Source: an uncultured Luteimonas sp.
GTDB lineage: Bacteria; Pseudomonadota; Gammaproteobacteria; Xanthomonadales; Xanthomonadaceae
Reading direction: 5' to 3'
Assembly: GCA_934541015.1 (NCBI GenBank)
Contig: CAKTDC010000022.1
Span: 1 to 54,125, forward strand
Length of the DNA stretch: 54,125 bases
Under the pieces are notes generated by a model. That model was not told the DNA's origin. It ran no database searches and saw only the letters and a list, made by a program, of their open reading frames with translations. The translations under genes and the position numbers were made by a program. Positions 1 through 8,871 of the stretch are shown one piece after another. The stretch's first letter is position 1, and every line of letters starts with the position of its first letter.

Positions 1-93
1 GGGTTGTGGCCATGATGAACCATCGCATCTCGGGACTGACGACAGGATATCCTATTTATGACACAGTAGGACTAACGTTCAAGGGGGTACAGC

Positions 94-3000
94 ATGCTTG
101 GCAACGACACAAAGCGTTTTCCGATGCGGAAGCTTCCACTCTTCGTGGCGGTCGCCAGCTGCCTTTATGGCGCGGCAGCCCTGGCGCAAACCACGCCGGC
201 CGACGAAGAAGACGAAGCACCTGCACAGCGGACCCAGCAGACCCGCGAGGCCACGGAGCTGGAAAAAGTCACGGTCACCGGCTCGCTGCTTCGTCGCGTC
301 GAGTACGACTCCATTTCGCCCGTCCAGGTCATCACGGCTGACACCAGCGTTGCCGTGGGCATGGTCGACACCGCCGAGTTCCTGCAGAAGTCCAGCATTG
401 CCGCCGGCTCCACCCAGGTAGGCGAGCAGTTCAGCAGTGCCGTGCTCGAAGGCGGCACCGGCGTGCAGACGGTCAACCTGCGCGGCCTTGGCGCCCAGCG
501 CACCGCGGTCCTGCTCAACGGCCACCGCCCCGGGCCGGCCGGTACCCGCGGCGCCGTCGCTGCTTTCGACCTGAACGTGATTCCCTCGTCCATCGTCCAG
601 CGCATCGAGATCCTGAAGGATGGCTCGTCGTCGATCTACGGCTCCGACGCGCTGGCCGGCGTGGTCAACATCATTACCCGCCAGAACATCGACCGCCCGG
701 AGATCACGATCAACGCCCGTACGCCGTTCGACCTGAACGGCGGCGAGATCTATCAGGTTTCCGGCGCCACCGGTTTCAACTTCGACAGCGGCAACATCAC
801 CCTGGCCGCCGAGTACTACCGGATCGAGCCGCTGAAGGCCGGGGCTCGCGACTATCTCAAGTGCGCCCAGGACCTGGTCCGCGACCAGAACGGCAACATC
901 ATCGACCGCGAAGACCGCTCCACCCTGGTCGGCACCGGCCTGGAAGGCTGCAACACCACCAACCTGTATGCGAACACCGTCATCGATGCCCTTCTCGGCG
1001 ATCGTTACGTTCCCACCAACGGGCCGACCGTGGGCCTGCTGCCGGGTTTTCGTCCGCGCCCGACCGGTACCACCAACCGCTACGACGGCCCCGGCGGCCA
1101 GGCCTACTACGAAGACTGGCTGAACTTCCCGGTATTCAACGAGGTCTACATCATCCCGAAGAACGAGCGCCTCAGCGCCTTCGCAAGCGCGAACTTCTCG
1201 TTCGGCAGCGTGAACTGGAACAGCGAGTTCCTGTACAACAATCGCAAGACCAGCGTGCAAAGCCTGCGCCAGTTCTTCCCGCTGACCGGCGGCACCACGG
1301 CGGGCCTGCACCCGGCCCTGTCGCCTGCCCTGCAGGCGGCATACAACGCCCGCTACACCTATCTGGACGGCAGCAGCTTCCGCACCCCGGTGCCCACCGG
1401 CATCGCCCAGGTGGTCATGCCGTACTGGTCCAAGCAGGAGATCGATATCGACTACTACTACCTGAACACCGGCCTCGACGGCCTGTTCGGGTTCACCGAT
1501 ACCTGGGCGTGGGCGGCCAACCTGTCCTATTCGCGCTCCAGCGGTGATTACAACGTGCTCGGCATCGACACCCGCAAGACCGGCGACCTCAGCTATGTGC
1601 GCACCTCTCCGGTCGTGGATTACTACGATCTGAGCAAGGGCTATCTGGACGGCAGCGGCATCGATGACCTGGTCGAGGCGGTCGGCGTCTGGTACGAAGG
1701 CAATACCGTCTACGACCAGTGGGTGTTCAACGCGGTTGCGACCGGCGAGCTGTTCAATCTGCCGGCCGGCGCAGTGGGCGCGGCGTTCGGCGTGGAATAC
1801 CGCAGGTTCAGCATCGACGACCAGCCGCACCAGCTGGAACTCGATGCTGCGGTCTGGGGCGTCAGCACCGCCCAGGTCACCAAGGGCACCGAGAAGGTGA
1901 AAGAAGTCTTCACCGAAATCGAGATTCCACTGCTCAAGGGCCTGCCGGGCGTCGAATCGCTGACCGCGAACATCTCGGCGCGGGGCTTCGATTACGATTC
2001 CATCGACGAATCCGACTACGTGTGGAAGGTCGGCCTGGGCTGGCAGGTCGTGCCCTCGTTCCGGCTGCGTGCCACCAAGGGCACCTCCTTCCGCGCCCCG
2101 GGCCTGTACGAGCTGTTCCTGGGCAACCAGAGCAGCTTCTTGACCCAGCTGAGCATCGACCCCTGCATCCAGTGGGGCCAGACGAACAACGTCAACCTGC
2201 GTGCCAACTGCGCCGCCGCGGGCATCCCCGAAGACTACGCGGGCAACCCGGTCACCGCCCAGGTGTTCCAGGGCGGCGGCGGCGAGCTTCTGGAGCCGGA
2301 GACCTCCAACGCGTTCACTGCGGGCTTTGTGTGGACACCGGAATTCGCTCCGATCAGCGTGGCCGTGGACTACTTCGAGTTCGAGGTTCTCAACCAGATC
2401 GGTGAGCTGACCGCAGGGGCCATCGTTGGCGGCTGCTACGGCATGGAGGTCTACCCCAATGCCTACTGCGATCGCATCGTGCGCAATCCGCCGAACCACG
2501 CCGAAGCACCGAACAAGATCGAGGAAGTCTACGCCAGCTACATCAACGTGGACCGGCAGAAGGTCCGCGGTTACGACCTGCTGGCGCGCTACGAGGACGA
2601 CTTCGCCTTCGGCGGTCTGGATATCCAGGCCGAGTTCACCTACATGACCGAAGACTTCTTCCGCACCTTCAGCGCCACCGCATCCGACGGTTTCGCCACC
2701 ACGGAACGCAACGGCTCCATTGGCCGCCCGAAGCTGGTGGGCAACCTGCGCACCGCGCTCAAGCGCAACGACTTCACCTACACCTGGAGCATGGAGTACG
2801 TGGGCAAGAGCCGGCGCCAGACCCCGCTGTCCAGCAACCCCGCCTATGAGGCCGACGAGGCCGACTATTTCGGTTGGCAGCGGGCTGTCTACGACACGGT
2901 GGCGGAAGACCGCCTGTACCACACCGTCTCGGTACGCTACCAGCAGCCGAAGTGGAGCCTCCTGGTCGGCGTCCGCAACCTGTTCAACACCGAACCGGAC

Positions 3001-3108
3001 ACCATTTCCAGCGGCGTTGCCGGCCGTTTCGGCAACATCCCGCAGGCGTCCACCCAGTACGACCTGTTCGGACGCTCGCTGTTCGTCCGCTACAACCACA
3101 GGTTCTGA
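94..3108 (+). CDS. TonB-dependent outer-membrane receptor
   Basis: A 1004-residue TonB-dependent receptor for energised uptake of an unknown ligand across the outer membrane. Residues 1-32 look like a signal peptide ending in ALAQ. The plug domain (about 60-200) carries VNLRGLGAQRTAVLLNG and IVQRIEILKDGSSSIYGSDA, which are typical of the plug. The rest reads as a beta-barrel and ends in aromatic Phe (YNHRF), as outer-membrane barrels do. The AAGGGGG ribosome site about 8 bases upstream supports the ATG at 94; an in-frame ATG at 124 would give a shorter, more ordinary signal peptide. The plug and barrel style resembles the large receptors abundant in xanthomonads and sphingomonads. No ligand-specific neighbour (ECF sigma, anti-sigma or hydrolase) is visible, so the substrate cannot be named. 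A clear terminator follows. Confidence 0.95.
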   Translation: MLGNDTKRFPMRKLPLFVAVASCLYGAAALAQTTPADEEDEAPAQRTQQTREATELEKVTVTGSLLRRVEYDSISPVQVITADTSVAVGMVDTAEFLQKSSIAAGSTQVGEQFSSAVLEGGTGVQTVNLRGLGAQRTAVLLNGHRPGPAGTRGAVAAFDLNVIPSSIVQRIEILKDGSSSIYGSDALAGVVNIITRQNIDRPEITINARTPFDLNGGEIYQVSGATGFNFDSGNITLAAEYYRIEPLKAGARDYLKCAQDLVRDQNGNIIDREDRSTLVGTGLEGCNTTNLYANTVIDALLGDRYVPTNGPTVGLLPGFRPRPTGTTNRYDGPGGQAYYEDWLNFPVFNEVYIIPKNERLSAFASANFSFGSVNWNSEFLYNNRKTSVQSLRQFFPLTGGTTAGLHPALSPALQAAYNARYTYLDGSSFRTPVPTGIAQVVMPYWSKQEIDIDYYYLNTGLDGLFGFTDTWAWAANLSYSRSSGDYNVLGIDTRKTGDLSYVRTSPVVDYYDLSKGYLDGSGIDDLVEAVGVWYEGNTVYDQWVFNAVATGELFNLPAGAVGAAFGVEYRRFSIDDQPHQLELDAAVWGVSTAQVTKGTEKVKEVFTEIEIPLLKGLPGVESLTANISARGFDYDSIDESDYVWKVGLGWQVVPSFRLRATKGTSFRAPGLYELFLGNQSSFLTQLSIDPCIQWGQTNNVNLRANCAAAGIPEDYAGNPVTAQVFQGGGGELLEPETSNAFTAGFVWTPEFAPISVAVDYFEFEVLNQIGELTAGAIVGGCYGMEVYPNAYCDRIVRNPPNHAEAPNKIEEVYASYINVDRQKVRGYDLLARYEDDFAFGGLDIQAEFTYMTEDFFRTFSATASDGFATTERNGSIGRPKLVGNLRTALKRNDFTYTWSMEYVGKSRRQTPLSSNPAYEADEADYFGWQRAVYDTVAEDRLYHTVSVRYQQPKWSLLVGVRNLFNTEPDTISSGVAGRFGNIPQASTQYDLFGRSLFVRYNHRF

Positions 3109-3133
3109 TTCCGGAACCACCAGTGAAGCACGG

Positions 3134-3163
3134 GAAGCGGCGCGAAAGCGCCGCTTCTTTTCT
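3134..3163 (+). terminator. Rho-independent terminator of the receptor gene
   Basis: A perfect 10-bp stem (GAAGCGGCGC / GCGCCGCTTC) closed by a GAAA tetraloop and followed by TTTTCT, 25 bases after the receptor stop codon. Confidence 0.85.
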
Positions 3164-3169
3164 GGCCCT

Positions 3170-3276
3170 TCGCCCAGCTGCCGGGAAGCCTTCCAGCCCC
3201 ACCTTCGGAAAGACGCCATGTCCTGCCGGCCGGGGACCGTCCGCCGTGCAGACGACCGCAAGCCCTGCGGGGACGA
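3170..3276. repeat. Degenerate copy of the dispersed TIR element
   Basis: The stretch with ACCTTCGGAAAGACGCC and CCTGCCGGCCGGGG, then CGCAAGCCC, matches in order the interior of the element at 22260-22397. The terminal inverted repeats are not recognisable here, so this looks like an eroded or partial copy. It fills much of the gap between the receptor and the next gene. Confidence 0.4.
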
Positions 3277-3378
3277 CGCAAGCCGCGACCATGTCGTCAG
3301 CACCGCCATGACGTCAGACGGATTCCCCCAGGGAGACCCGCGGACTATCCTCCCGTTCTCCCGGAGCAATACCGCGAC

Positions 3379-4137
3379 ATGCCCAGACCCTCGCCGCTGC
3401 ACCGCATCCTGGTGCTGCTCCTGGCCTTCGCCGCCAATACCGCCGTGGGGCAGACCGCAGGCCAGCCCGGGCGAGGCGATCCAACCGTGGATCCGATGCT
3501 GGTGGCCGCCGGTTTCCTGGACAGCCATCCCGATCTGCTCTACCGCTCGCGCGGGCTGGATGCGTACGGGGAAAAGGATCACCCCAGGGCCTTCGGGCAG
3601 TTCAAGCGCGCGGCCTGGTATTCCGACAAGCCGTCCCAGGCCATCGTCGGCGAGATGCTGTGGATCGGCCTGGGCATCGGCAAGGACCGCGCCCTCGCCT
3701 ATGTCTGGATGGAGCTTGCCGCCGAGCGCGGCTATCGAAGCTTCAGCGAGAAGCGCGACATGTACTGGCAGCAGCTCGACGAACACGAACGTGCCAGGGT
3801 GGAACAGGAAGGACCTGCGATCCGCGCGGAATACGCCGATACGGTCGCGGGGGAACGGCTGGCGGCGGTGTTGCGCCGCGAACGCCGGAAAATGACCGGC
3901 AGCCGCCTGGGCTCCAATACCAGTCCACTGGTGGTCCACGTGCCGGGAGTGGGCTCGATCGATGGTTCGCAGTACTACAGTCCGAAGTACTGGGACCCGA
4001 AGCAGTACCGGGAATGGCAGGACTCGATCTGGACCGGGGTTCGAATCGGTACGGTCAGCGTCGGCGGAGTCGAACAGCTCAAGGATCCAGCACCGTCCGC
4101 GCAGCCGCCGACGCCTCCGGCTGATGCCGACCCTTGA
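3379..4137 (+). CDS. Exported Sel1-repeat-like protein
   Basis: A 252-residue protein with a hydrophobic signal peptide (about residues 8-24, ending GQT). Around residues 85-120 a segment with IGLGIGKDRALAYVWMELAA looks like one Sel1/TPR-like helical repeat, preceded by a poorer one (HPRAFGQFKRAAWYS). The C-terminal third is rich in Tyr, Trp and Pro (YYSPKYWDPKQYREWQ) with a proline-rich tail and matches no domain I know. Sel1 proteins are usually protein-interaction scaffolds in the envelope; the specific role here is unknown. It lies alone between the receptor terminator and the DUF2147 gene on the same strand. Function is inferred only from the repeat. Confidence 0.75.
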   Translation: MPRPSPLHRILVLLLAFAANTAVGQTAGQPGRGDPTVDPMLVAAGFLDSHPDLLYRSRGLDAYGEKDHPRAFGQFKRAAWYSDKPSQAIVGEMLWIGLGIGKDRALAYVWMELAAERGYRSFSEKRDMYWQQLDEHERARVEQEGPAIRAEYADTVAGERLAAVLRRERRKMTGSRLGSNTSPLVVHVPGVGSIDGSQYYSPKYWDPKQYREWQDSIWTGVRIGTVSVGGVEQLKDPAPSAQPPTPPADADP

Positions 4138-4318
4138 GACCGGGCCGCTGGCGGTACGGACGGAACCGGGGCGCGCAGCCGCGACATCGTGTGGCCCGGC
4201 ATCCTGGACGCCCGGACGGAGCATCGCGCCTGCCCCCTGTCCACGTGCCTGCTTATGCGGTAAAACCCGCTTTACGGCCATACTGTCCGGTACGTTCATC
4301 TGTCTGGGAGGACAGTCC

Positions 4319-4753
4319 ATGCCAAGGCTCCTTGCCGCTGCCGTCGCCACCACGCTGCTCTGGTTGGCACTTCCCGCACTTGCCGCCGATCCCGCCATCG
4401 GCCGCTGGAAGACCATCGACGACGAGACCGGGCAGGCCAAGTCGATCGTCGAGATCGCGCAGAACCCCGACGGCAGTTTCAGCGGCCGGATCGTCGAGCT
4501 GCTCAACCCGAGCAGACCCAACCCGGCCTGCGACAAGTGCAGGGACGACCGCAAGGGCAAGCCGATCACCGGCATGGAGATCATCCGCGGCATGAAGCGG
4601 GACGGCGACGGCTACGCGGGCGGCACCATCCTCAAGCCTGACGAGGGCAAGGTCTACAAGTCGAAGATGAAGCTGATCGACGGCGGCAGCAGGCTGGAGG
4701 TCTCCGGCTGCGTGGCCTTCATCTGCAAGTCGCAGGTGTGGCTGCGGCAATAG
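4319..4753 (+). CDS. DUF2147 family exported protein
   Basis: A 144-residue protein. The signal peptide ends around residue 22 (LPALAA|DPAIG). The mature part begins with IGRWKTIDDETGQAKSIVEI, which fits the DUF2147 pattern (a short all-beta, lipocalin-like domain of unknown function). The ending VSGCVAFICKSQVWLRQ is also typical. Cysteines in PACDKC and GCVAFIC may form disulphides in the periplasm. The ATG at 4319 is chosen because GGGAGG lies just upstream and the signal peptide starts there; a longer open frame upstream is not needed. No function is established for the family, although members are often near envelope-stress genes. Confidence 0.85.
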   Translation: MPRLLAAAVATTLLWLALPALAADPAIGRWKTIDDETGQAKSIVEIAQNPDGSFSGRIVELLNPSRPNPACDKCRDDRKGKPITGMEIIRGMKRDGDGYAGGTILKPDEGKVYKSKMKLIDGGSRLEVSGCVAFICKSQVWLRQ

Positions 4754-4853
4754 CCGGCGCGGACCTCCAGCGGGAACCGGCCCCTGCGCCCGCCGGGCCC
4801 CGGGGCAAATCGGCCACGTGCGATAATCCGCGTCCCCCGCTAGCCGCCCCGCC

Positions 4854-6989
4854 ATGCATCGTCCCGCGCTCGTCACCAACGCCCTCCCCTACGCCAACGG
4901 TCCGCTGCACCTGGGCCACCTGGTGGGCTACATCCAGGCCGACATCTGGGTGCGCGCGCGGCGCATGGCCGGTGCGACGGTGCACTACGTCTGTGCCGAC
5001 GACACCCACGGCACGCCGATCATGCTGGCCGCGCAGAAGGCCGGGACCACGCCGGAAGCCTTCATCGCCGGCATCCAGGCCGGGCACGAGCGTGATTTCG
5101 CCGACTTCGGCGTGGCCTTCGACAACTACGACTCGACCAACTCCGAGGCCAACCGCGAGGCGACCCTGGCGATCTACCGCGCGCTCGACGCCGCCGGCCA
5201 CATCTCCCGGCGCTCGGTGCAGCAGCTGTTCGACCCGGAGAAGGGGCTGTTCCTGCCCGACCGCTACGTCAAGGGCACGTGTCCCAGCTGCGGCAGCGCC
5301 GACCAGTACGGCGACAACTGCGAGTCCTGCGGCGCGACCTATGCGCCGACCGACCTGAAGGAGCCGCGCTCGGTGCTGTCGGGCGCCACGCCGGAGCTGC
5401 GCGAGTCGGAGCACTTCTTCTTCGAAGTCGGGCACTTCGAGGCCTTCCTGCGCGAGTGGCTGGCCGGCGATGTCGCCGTGCCGGGAGTCAAGGCCAAGCT
5501 GCTGGAATGGCTCGACGGCGAAGGCGGCCTGCGCGCCTGGGACATCTCCCGCGACGCGCCCTATTTCGGCTTCGAGATCCCCGGCCACCCGGGCAAATAC
5601 CTCTACGTCTGGCTGGACGCGCCGATCGGCTATCTGGCCAGTTTCCGTGTCCTGTGCCAGCGCGAGGGCCTCGACTTCGACGCCTTCCTCTCGCCCGGCA
5701 GCGATACCGAGCTGCACCACTTCCTCGGCAAGGACATCGTCAACTTCCACGGCCTGTTCTGGCCGGCGGTGCTGCACGGCAGCGGCCACCGCGCGCCGAC
5801 GCGGCTGCACGTCAACGGCTATCTGACCGTCGACGGCGCGAAGATGTCGAAGTCGCGCGGCACCTTCGTCATGGCCCGCACCTACCTCGACCAGGGCCTG
5901 CACCCGGAGGCGCTGCGCTACTACTTCGCGGCCAAGTCCTCCGGCGGCGTGGACGACCTCGACCTGAACCTGTCGGACTTCGTGGCGCGGGTGAACGCGG
6001 ACCTGGTCGGCAAGTTCGTCAACCTGGCCAGCCGCTGCGCCGGCTTCATCGGCAAGCGCTTCGACGGCCGCCTCGCCGACGCCCTGCCCGATCCGGCGAT
6101 GTACGCGCGCTTCGTCGCGGCGCTGGCGCCGATCCGCGAGGCCTACGAGCGCAACGAGCCGGCCACGGTGCTGCGCCTGGCGATGGCGCTGGCCGACGAG
6201 GCCAACCGCTACATCGACGAGCACAAGCCCTGGGTGATCGCGAAGCAGGACGGCGCCGATGCCGAACTGCAGGCCGTCTGCACCCAGGGCCTGAACCTGT
6301 TCCGCGTGCTCGCCGGCGCCCTGCGCCCGGTGATCCCCGGCGTCGCCGCGCAGGTGGAGGCCTTCCTCGCCGCGCCGCTGGCGTCGTGGTCCGACCTCGA
6401 CCACCCCCTGCTCGCCCACGCGATCCAGCCCTACACGCCGCTGTTCACGCGGATCGACCCGAAGCAGATCGACGCCATGGTGGACGCCTCGAAGGACACC
6501 CTCGCCGCGAAGCCGGAGGCCACGGCCGCGAAGGCGGAAGCGGCGAAGCCGGCGGCCGCACCCCGGCCCGCCGGCACAGCCGGCGGGCGTTCGTCGGCGC
6601 ATGCGGCAGCGGCGCATGGGCGCGCCTCCTCCCCCCCCGCGAGCGGGGAAGGGAGCGAAATCGTCTCCATCGACGATTTCGCCAGGCTCGACCTGCGCAT
6701 CGGCAAGGTGCTCGAATGCGGCTTCGTCGACGGCTCCGACAAACTGCTGCGCTTCCTGCTCGACGCCGGTGACCTCGGCCGGCGCCAGATCTTCTCCGGC
6801 ATCCGCGCCAGCTATGGCGAGCCGGAGCGACTGGTCGGCCGCAGCGTGGTGTTCATCGCCAACCTCGCGCCGCGCAAGATGCGCTTCGGGATCAGCGAGG
6901 GAATGATCCTCTCGGCCGGCTTCGACAACGGCCCGCTCGCCCTGCTCGACGCGGACGCGGGTGCACAGCCGGGCATGCCGGTGCGGTGA
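4854..6989 (+). CDS. metG: Methionyl-tRNA synthetase
   Basis: Charges tRNA-Met with methionine in the cytoplasm (class I synthetase, 711 residues). The HLGH signature is at residues 19-22. Zinc-knuckle cysteines are at 143, 146, 156 and 159. The KMSKS loop is at 330-334. The anticodon-binding helices follow (about 370-540). A C-terminal OB-fold tRNA-binding/dimerisation domain (about 595-711, starting near IDDFARLDLRIGKV) completes a full-length MetG. The linker between the last two parts is unusually Ala/Pro-rich and contains a short stretch resembling a CCCCCGCGAGCGGGG-type repeat (near 6630-6650). GATAAT at 4821-4826 is a plausible -10. The stop codon lies inside the first unit of a 20-bp tandem array. 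Confidence 0.98.
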   Translation: MHRPALVTNALPYANGPLHLGHLVGYIQADIWVRARRMAGATVHYVCADDTHGTPIMLAAQKAGTTPEAFIAGIQAGHERDFADFGVAFDNYDSTNSEANREATLAIYRALDAAGHISRRSVQQLFDPEKGLFLPDRYVKGTCPSCGSADQYGDNCESCGATYAPTDLKEPRSVLSGATPELRESEHFFFEVGHFEAFLREWLAGDVAVPGVKAKLLEWLDGEGGLRAWDISRDAPYFGFEIPGHPGKYLYVWLDAPIGYLASFRVLCQREGLDFDAFLSPGSDTELHHFLGKDIVNFHGLFWPAVLHGSGHRAPTRLHVNGYLTVDGAKMSKSRGTFVMARTYLDQGLHPEALRYYFAAKSSGGVDDLDLNLSDFVARVNADLVGKFVNLASRCAGFIGKRFDGRLADALPDPAMYARFVAALAPIREAYERNEPATVLRLAMALADEANRYIDEHKPWVIAKQDGADAELQAVCTQGLNLFRVLAGALRPVIPGVAAQVEAFLAAPLASWSDLDHPLLAHAIQPYTPLFTRIDPKQIDAMVDASKDTLAAKPEATAAKAEAAKPAAAPRPAGTAGGRSSAHAAAAHGRASSPPASGEGSEIVSIDDFARLDLRIGKVLECGFVDGSDKLLRFLLDAGDLGRRQIFSGIRASYGEPERLVGRSVVFIANLAPRKMRFGISEGMILSAGFDNGPLALLDADAGAQPGMPVR

Positions 6990-7145
6990 GAGCCGGACGC
7001 GTGTGGTGAGAGCCGGATCGGTGCGGTGCGGGCCGTACCGGTCCGGTGAGACCCGGATCGATACGGTGAGGACCCGGATAAGTGCGGTGAGACCCGGATC
7101 GATGCGGTGCGAGCCGGACCGATGCGGTGAGACCCGGACCGGCAG
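6985..7145. repeat. Eight-unit 20-bp tandem repeat overlapping the metG stop
   Basis: Eight head-to-tail units, seven of 20 bp and one of 21 bp (7065-7085), consensus GGTGAGACCCGGATCGATGC. Units begin at 6985, 7005, 7025, 7045, 7065, 7086, 7106 and 7126. The TGA in the first unit is the metG stop codon. Units differ at a few positions, so the array is not a recent perfect expansion. There are no spacers, so it is not a CRISPR. Confidence 0.92.
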
Positions 7146-7162
7146 CAGTCGCGCCCTGATGT

Positions 7163-7190
7163 CGTCATTCCGGCGAAAGCCGGAATGACG
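7163..7190. repeat. GTCATTCC-type palindromic repeat
   Basis: A perfect 12-bp stem (CGTCATTCCGGC / GCCGGAATGACG) with a GAAA loop. Related palindromes occur at 23072-23099 and 28799-28881, and a decayed one at 52338-52420. This type of short intergenic palindrome is common in xanthomonad genomes. Confidence 0.85.
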
Positions 7191-7346
7191 GGCGGCAATT
7201 CCGAATCCCGGCTCCCCACGCGCCCCCGCCTGCGCTACGCTCCGGACAAGCACCGCCGCATCCACGTCTGCGGCGCCGGCCCCGAGGACCGCCCGTTGCT
7301 GGCGCTGGCGCACGAGCGCCGGTACGCCGGCAAACGCATCGCATGA
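7185..7346 (+). CDS. Possible 53-residue protein coupled to rnfB-like gene
   Basis: An open frame of 53 codons whose TGA overlaps the ATG of the downstream ferredoxin gene (ATGA). About 90% of its codons end in G or C, as in the real genes around it, and the C-terminal part ([20 protein letters not shown], then a Leu/Ala/Arg-rich end) looks protein-like. The only ATG, at 7185, lies inside the right arm of the palindrome 7163-7190, so the true start may differ or the repeat may have supplied it. No family recognised. It may be the tail of a once larger gene or a small leader protein. Inference rests on codon bias and stop/start coupling. Confidence 0.4.
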   Translation: MTGGNSESRLPTRPRLRYAPDKHRRIHVCGAGPEDRPLLALAHERRYAGKRIA

Positions 7347-7762
7347 TCACGCCCTGTCCGCCCGACCTGGTCGAACGCCTCGACCGCCTGCTGCCGCAGA
7401 CGCAGTGCGGGCAGTGCGGCTTCGACGGCTGCCGGCCCTACGCCGAAGCCATGGCGCGCGGCGAAGCGGGCATTGATCGCTGCCCTCCCGGCGGCGACGC
7501 CGGCGCGCTCGCGCTGGCGCGGCTGCTCGACGTGCCCGCGAAACCCTACGACCGCGAACGCGGCGAGCACAAGCCGCCGGCGGTGGCGCTGGTCATCGAA
7601 GCCGACTGCATCGGCTGCACCAAATGCATCCAGGCCTGCCCGGTCGACGCGATCATCGGCGCGTCCAAACTGATGCACACCGTGATCGAACCGCTGTGCA
7701 CCGGCTGCGAACTGTGCGTGCCGGCCTGCCCGGTGGACTGCATCGTGATGCGTCCGGCCTGA
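7343..7762 (+). CDS. RnfB-like ferredoxin (soluble, no membrane anchor)
   Basis: A 139-residue protein with the Rnf-type [4Fe-4S] domain at the N-terminus (Cys22, 25, 30 and 47, in [11 protein letters not shown]) and two bacterial ferredoxin motifs ([12 protein letters not shown] and [12 protein letters not shown]). True RnfB has an N-terminal membrane helix and sits in an rnfABCDGE operon; both are missing here. Xanthomonads are known to carry such a stand-alone RnfB-type protein, often annotated as electron transport complex subunit B. It probably passes electrons to an unidentified partner, and its exact role is unknown. The start overlaps the preceding small frame by 4 bases. Confidence 0.85.
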   Translation: MITPCPPDLVERLDRLLPQTQCGQCGFDGCRPYAEAMARGEAGIDRCPPGGDAGALALARLLDVPAKPYDRERGEHKPPAVALVIEADCIGCTKCIQACPVDAIIGASKLMHTVIEPLCTGCELCVPACPVDCIVMRPA

Positions 7763-7816
7763 AACGCACGGAGCGGGCACTCGCCCGCCCCGCCACCTGT
7801 CGCGCAGTCGACGCCG

Positions 7817-8803
7817 CTATTTCGCGCTGCCGCCCGCGGCGCAGGCCGAGCATATCCGCTCGACCTCGTGGCCGCGCGCGCGCAGCTTCTCGACCACGCC
7901 GTCCTCGCCGATCAGGTGCAGCGCGCCGACCACCACCAGGGTGTCGTCGGTGCCCGGGCGCTGCAGCATCGCCTCGACCCTGGGCACCCAGGCGTCGTTG
8001 CGCGCGACGTTGATGCGCCGGTACAGGTCGGGGAACTGCTGGCGCATCTCGACGGCCATCTCCTGCCACAGCGTCGCCTTGTCGCCGTTGCGCCAGGCCG
8101 TGTGCAGCTTCTCGATCGCGGCCTGGCCTTCCTCGCCCGACTTCAGCGCCTCCTGCAGGAACTGCAGCTGCTCCACCTTGCCCATGCCGTCGAGGAAGGC
8201 GATCTGCTCGGCGCCGGTTTCCAGCCCGGTCGCGGGCTTGCCCGCCTGCGCGGCACGCTCGGCCATGTGCCTGTCCAGGCCCACCGACGGATCCAGGCCG
8301 TACTTGGTCAGCTCCGCGATCGTCACCATGAGGCCGACGAACCAGGGCTCGAACATCTGCAGCACCTGGCCGTTCATCTGCATCTGCGCCAGCGTGCCGG
8401 CGTTCGCCGCCACCCATGCCTCCAGCGCCTGCGCCGTTTCGGGCGGCAGTTCGCTGTCGAGCGCGGTGCCGTCGGTGCGCAGCGCGGCCTGGCCCATCTG
8501 CATCGCCAGCGCCGGCGAGCCCATTTCCTCGGGCGAGATTTCGAACACGAGGCGCTCGGCATCGGCGAACGCCGCGTCGACGTCCTGCGACAGCGGGTAG
8601 TCGCTGCGCCTGAGCATGTGGAACGAGCCGAGCAGGTAGACCGAATTGTCGGCGTCCGACACCTTCCACAGCAGCGGCACGGGGCGGCTGCCCGCGGCCG
8701 AAGCCGGCGCCTCGGCCACGGCCGCACCGGAAAACGCCATCAGCGCGATCGCGGCGGCCAGCGGGCGGATGAGGCTGCGGCGCCAGCTCCTTCGGATTGT
8801 CAT
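7817..8803 (-). CDS. TraB/GumN family exported protein
   Basis: A 328-residue protein of the TraB/GumN family (Tiki/TraB-like putative metalloprotease fold). The signal peptide is at about residues 10-30. The family core is visible as LLWKVSDADNSVYLLGSFHM, where the GSFH motif near the N-terminus is conserved, and VVVGALHLIGEDGVVEKLR near the C-terminus, where the GALH motif is conserved. The ATG at 8803 is supported by AAGGAGC ahead of it. It follows the DUF1684 lipoprotein gene on the same strand after a 68-base gap. Molecular function in bacteria is not established; eukaryotic Tiki relatives are membrane proteases. Confidence 0.88.
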   Translation of the reverse strand: MTIRRSWRRSLIRPLAAAIALMAFSGAAVAEAPASAAGSRPVPLLWKVSDADNSVYLLGSFHMLRRSDYPLSQDVDAAFADAERLVFEISPEEMGSPALAMQMGQAALRTDGTALDSELPPETAQALEAWVAANAGTLAQMQMNGQVLQMFEPWFVGLMVTIAELTKYGLDPSVGLDRHMAERAAQAGKPATGLETGAEQIAFLDGMGKVEQLQFLQEALKSGEEGQAAIEKLHTAWRNGDKATLWQEMAVEMRQQFPDLYRRINVARNDAWVPRVEAMLQRPGTDDTLVVVGALHLIGEDGVVEKLRARGHEVERICSACAAGGSAK

Positions 8804-8871
8804 CGGTACTGCTCCTTGCGTGGGGGATGGGTGGCCTGGACGTCGCCCCGGCCGCTGATGTGACCGCCGGC

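Noticed and set aside
79..4593. A 1504-codon open frame on the minus strand
   Set aside because: It is antisense to the receptor, Sel1-like and DUF2147 genes. Such frames are common in very GC-rich DNA, and its translation is Val/Asp/Arg-rich with no domain.
6985..7145. CRISPR array
   Set aside because: Units are directly head to tail with no spacers and no cas genes are present.
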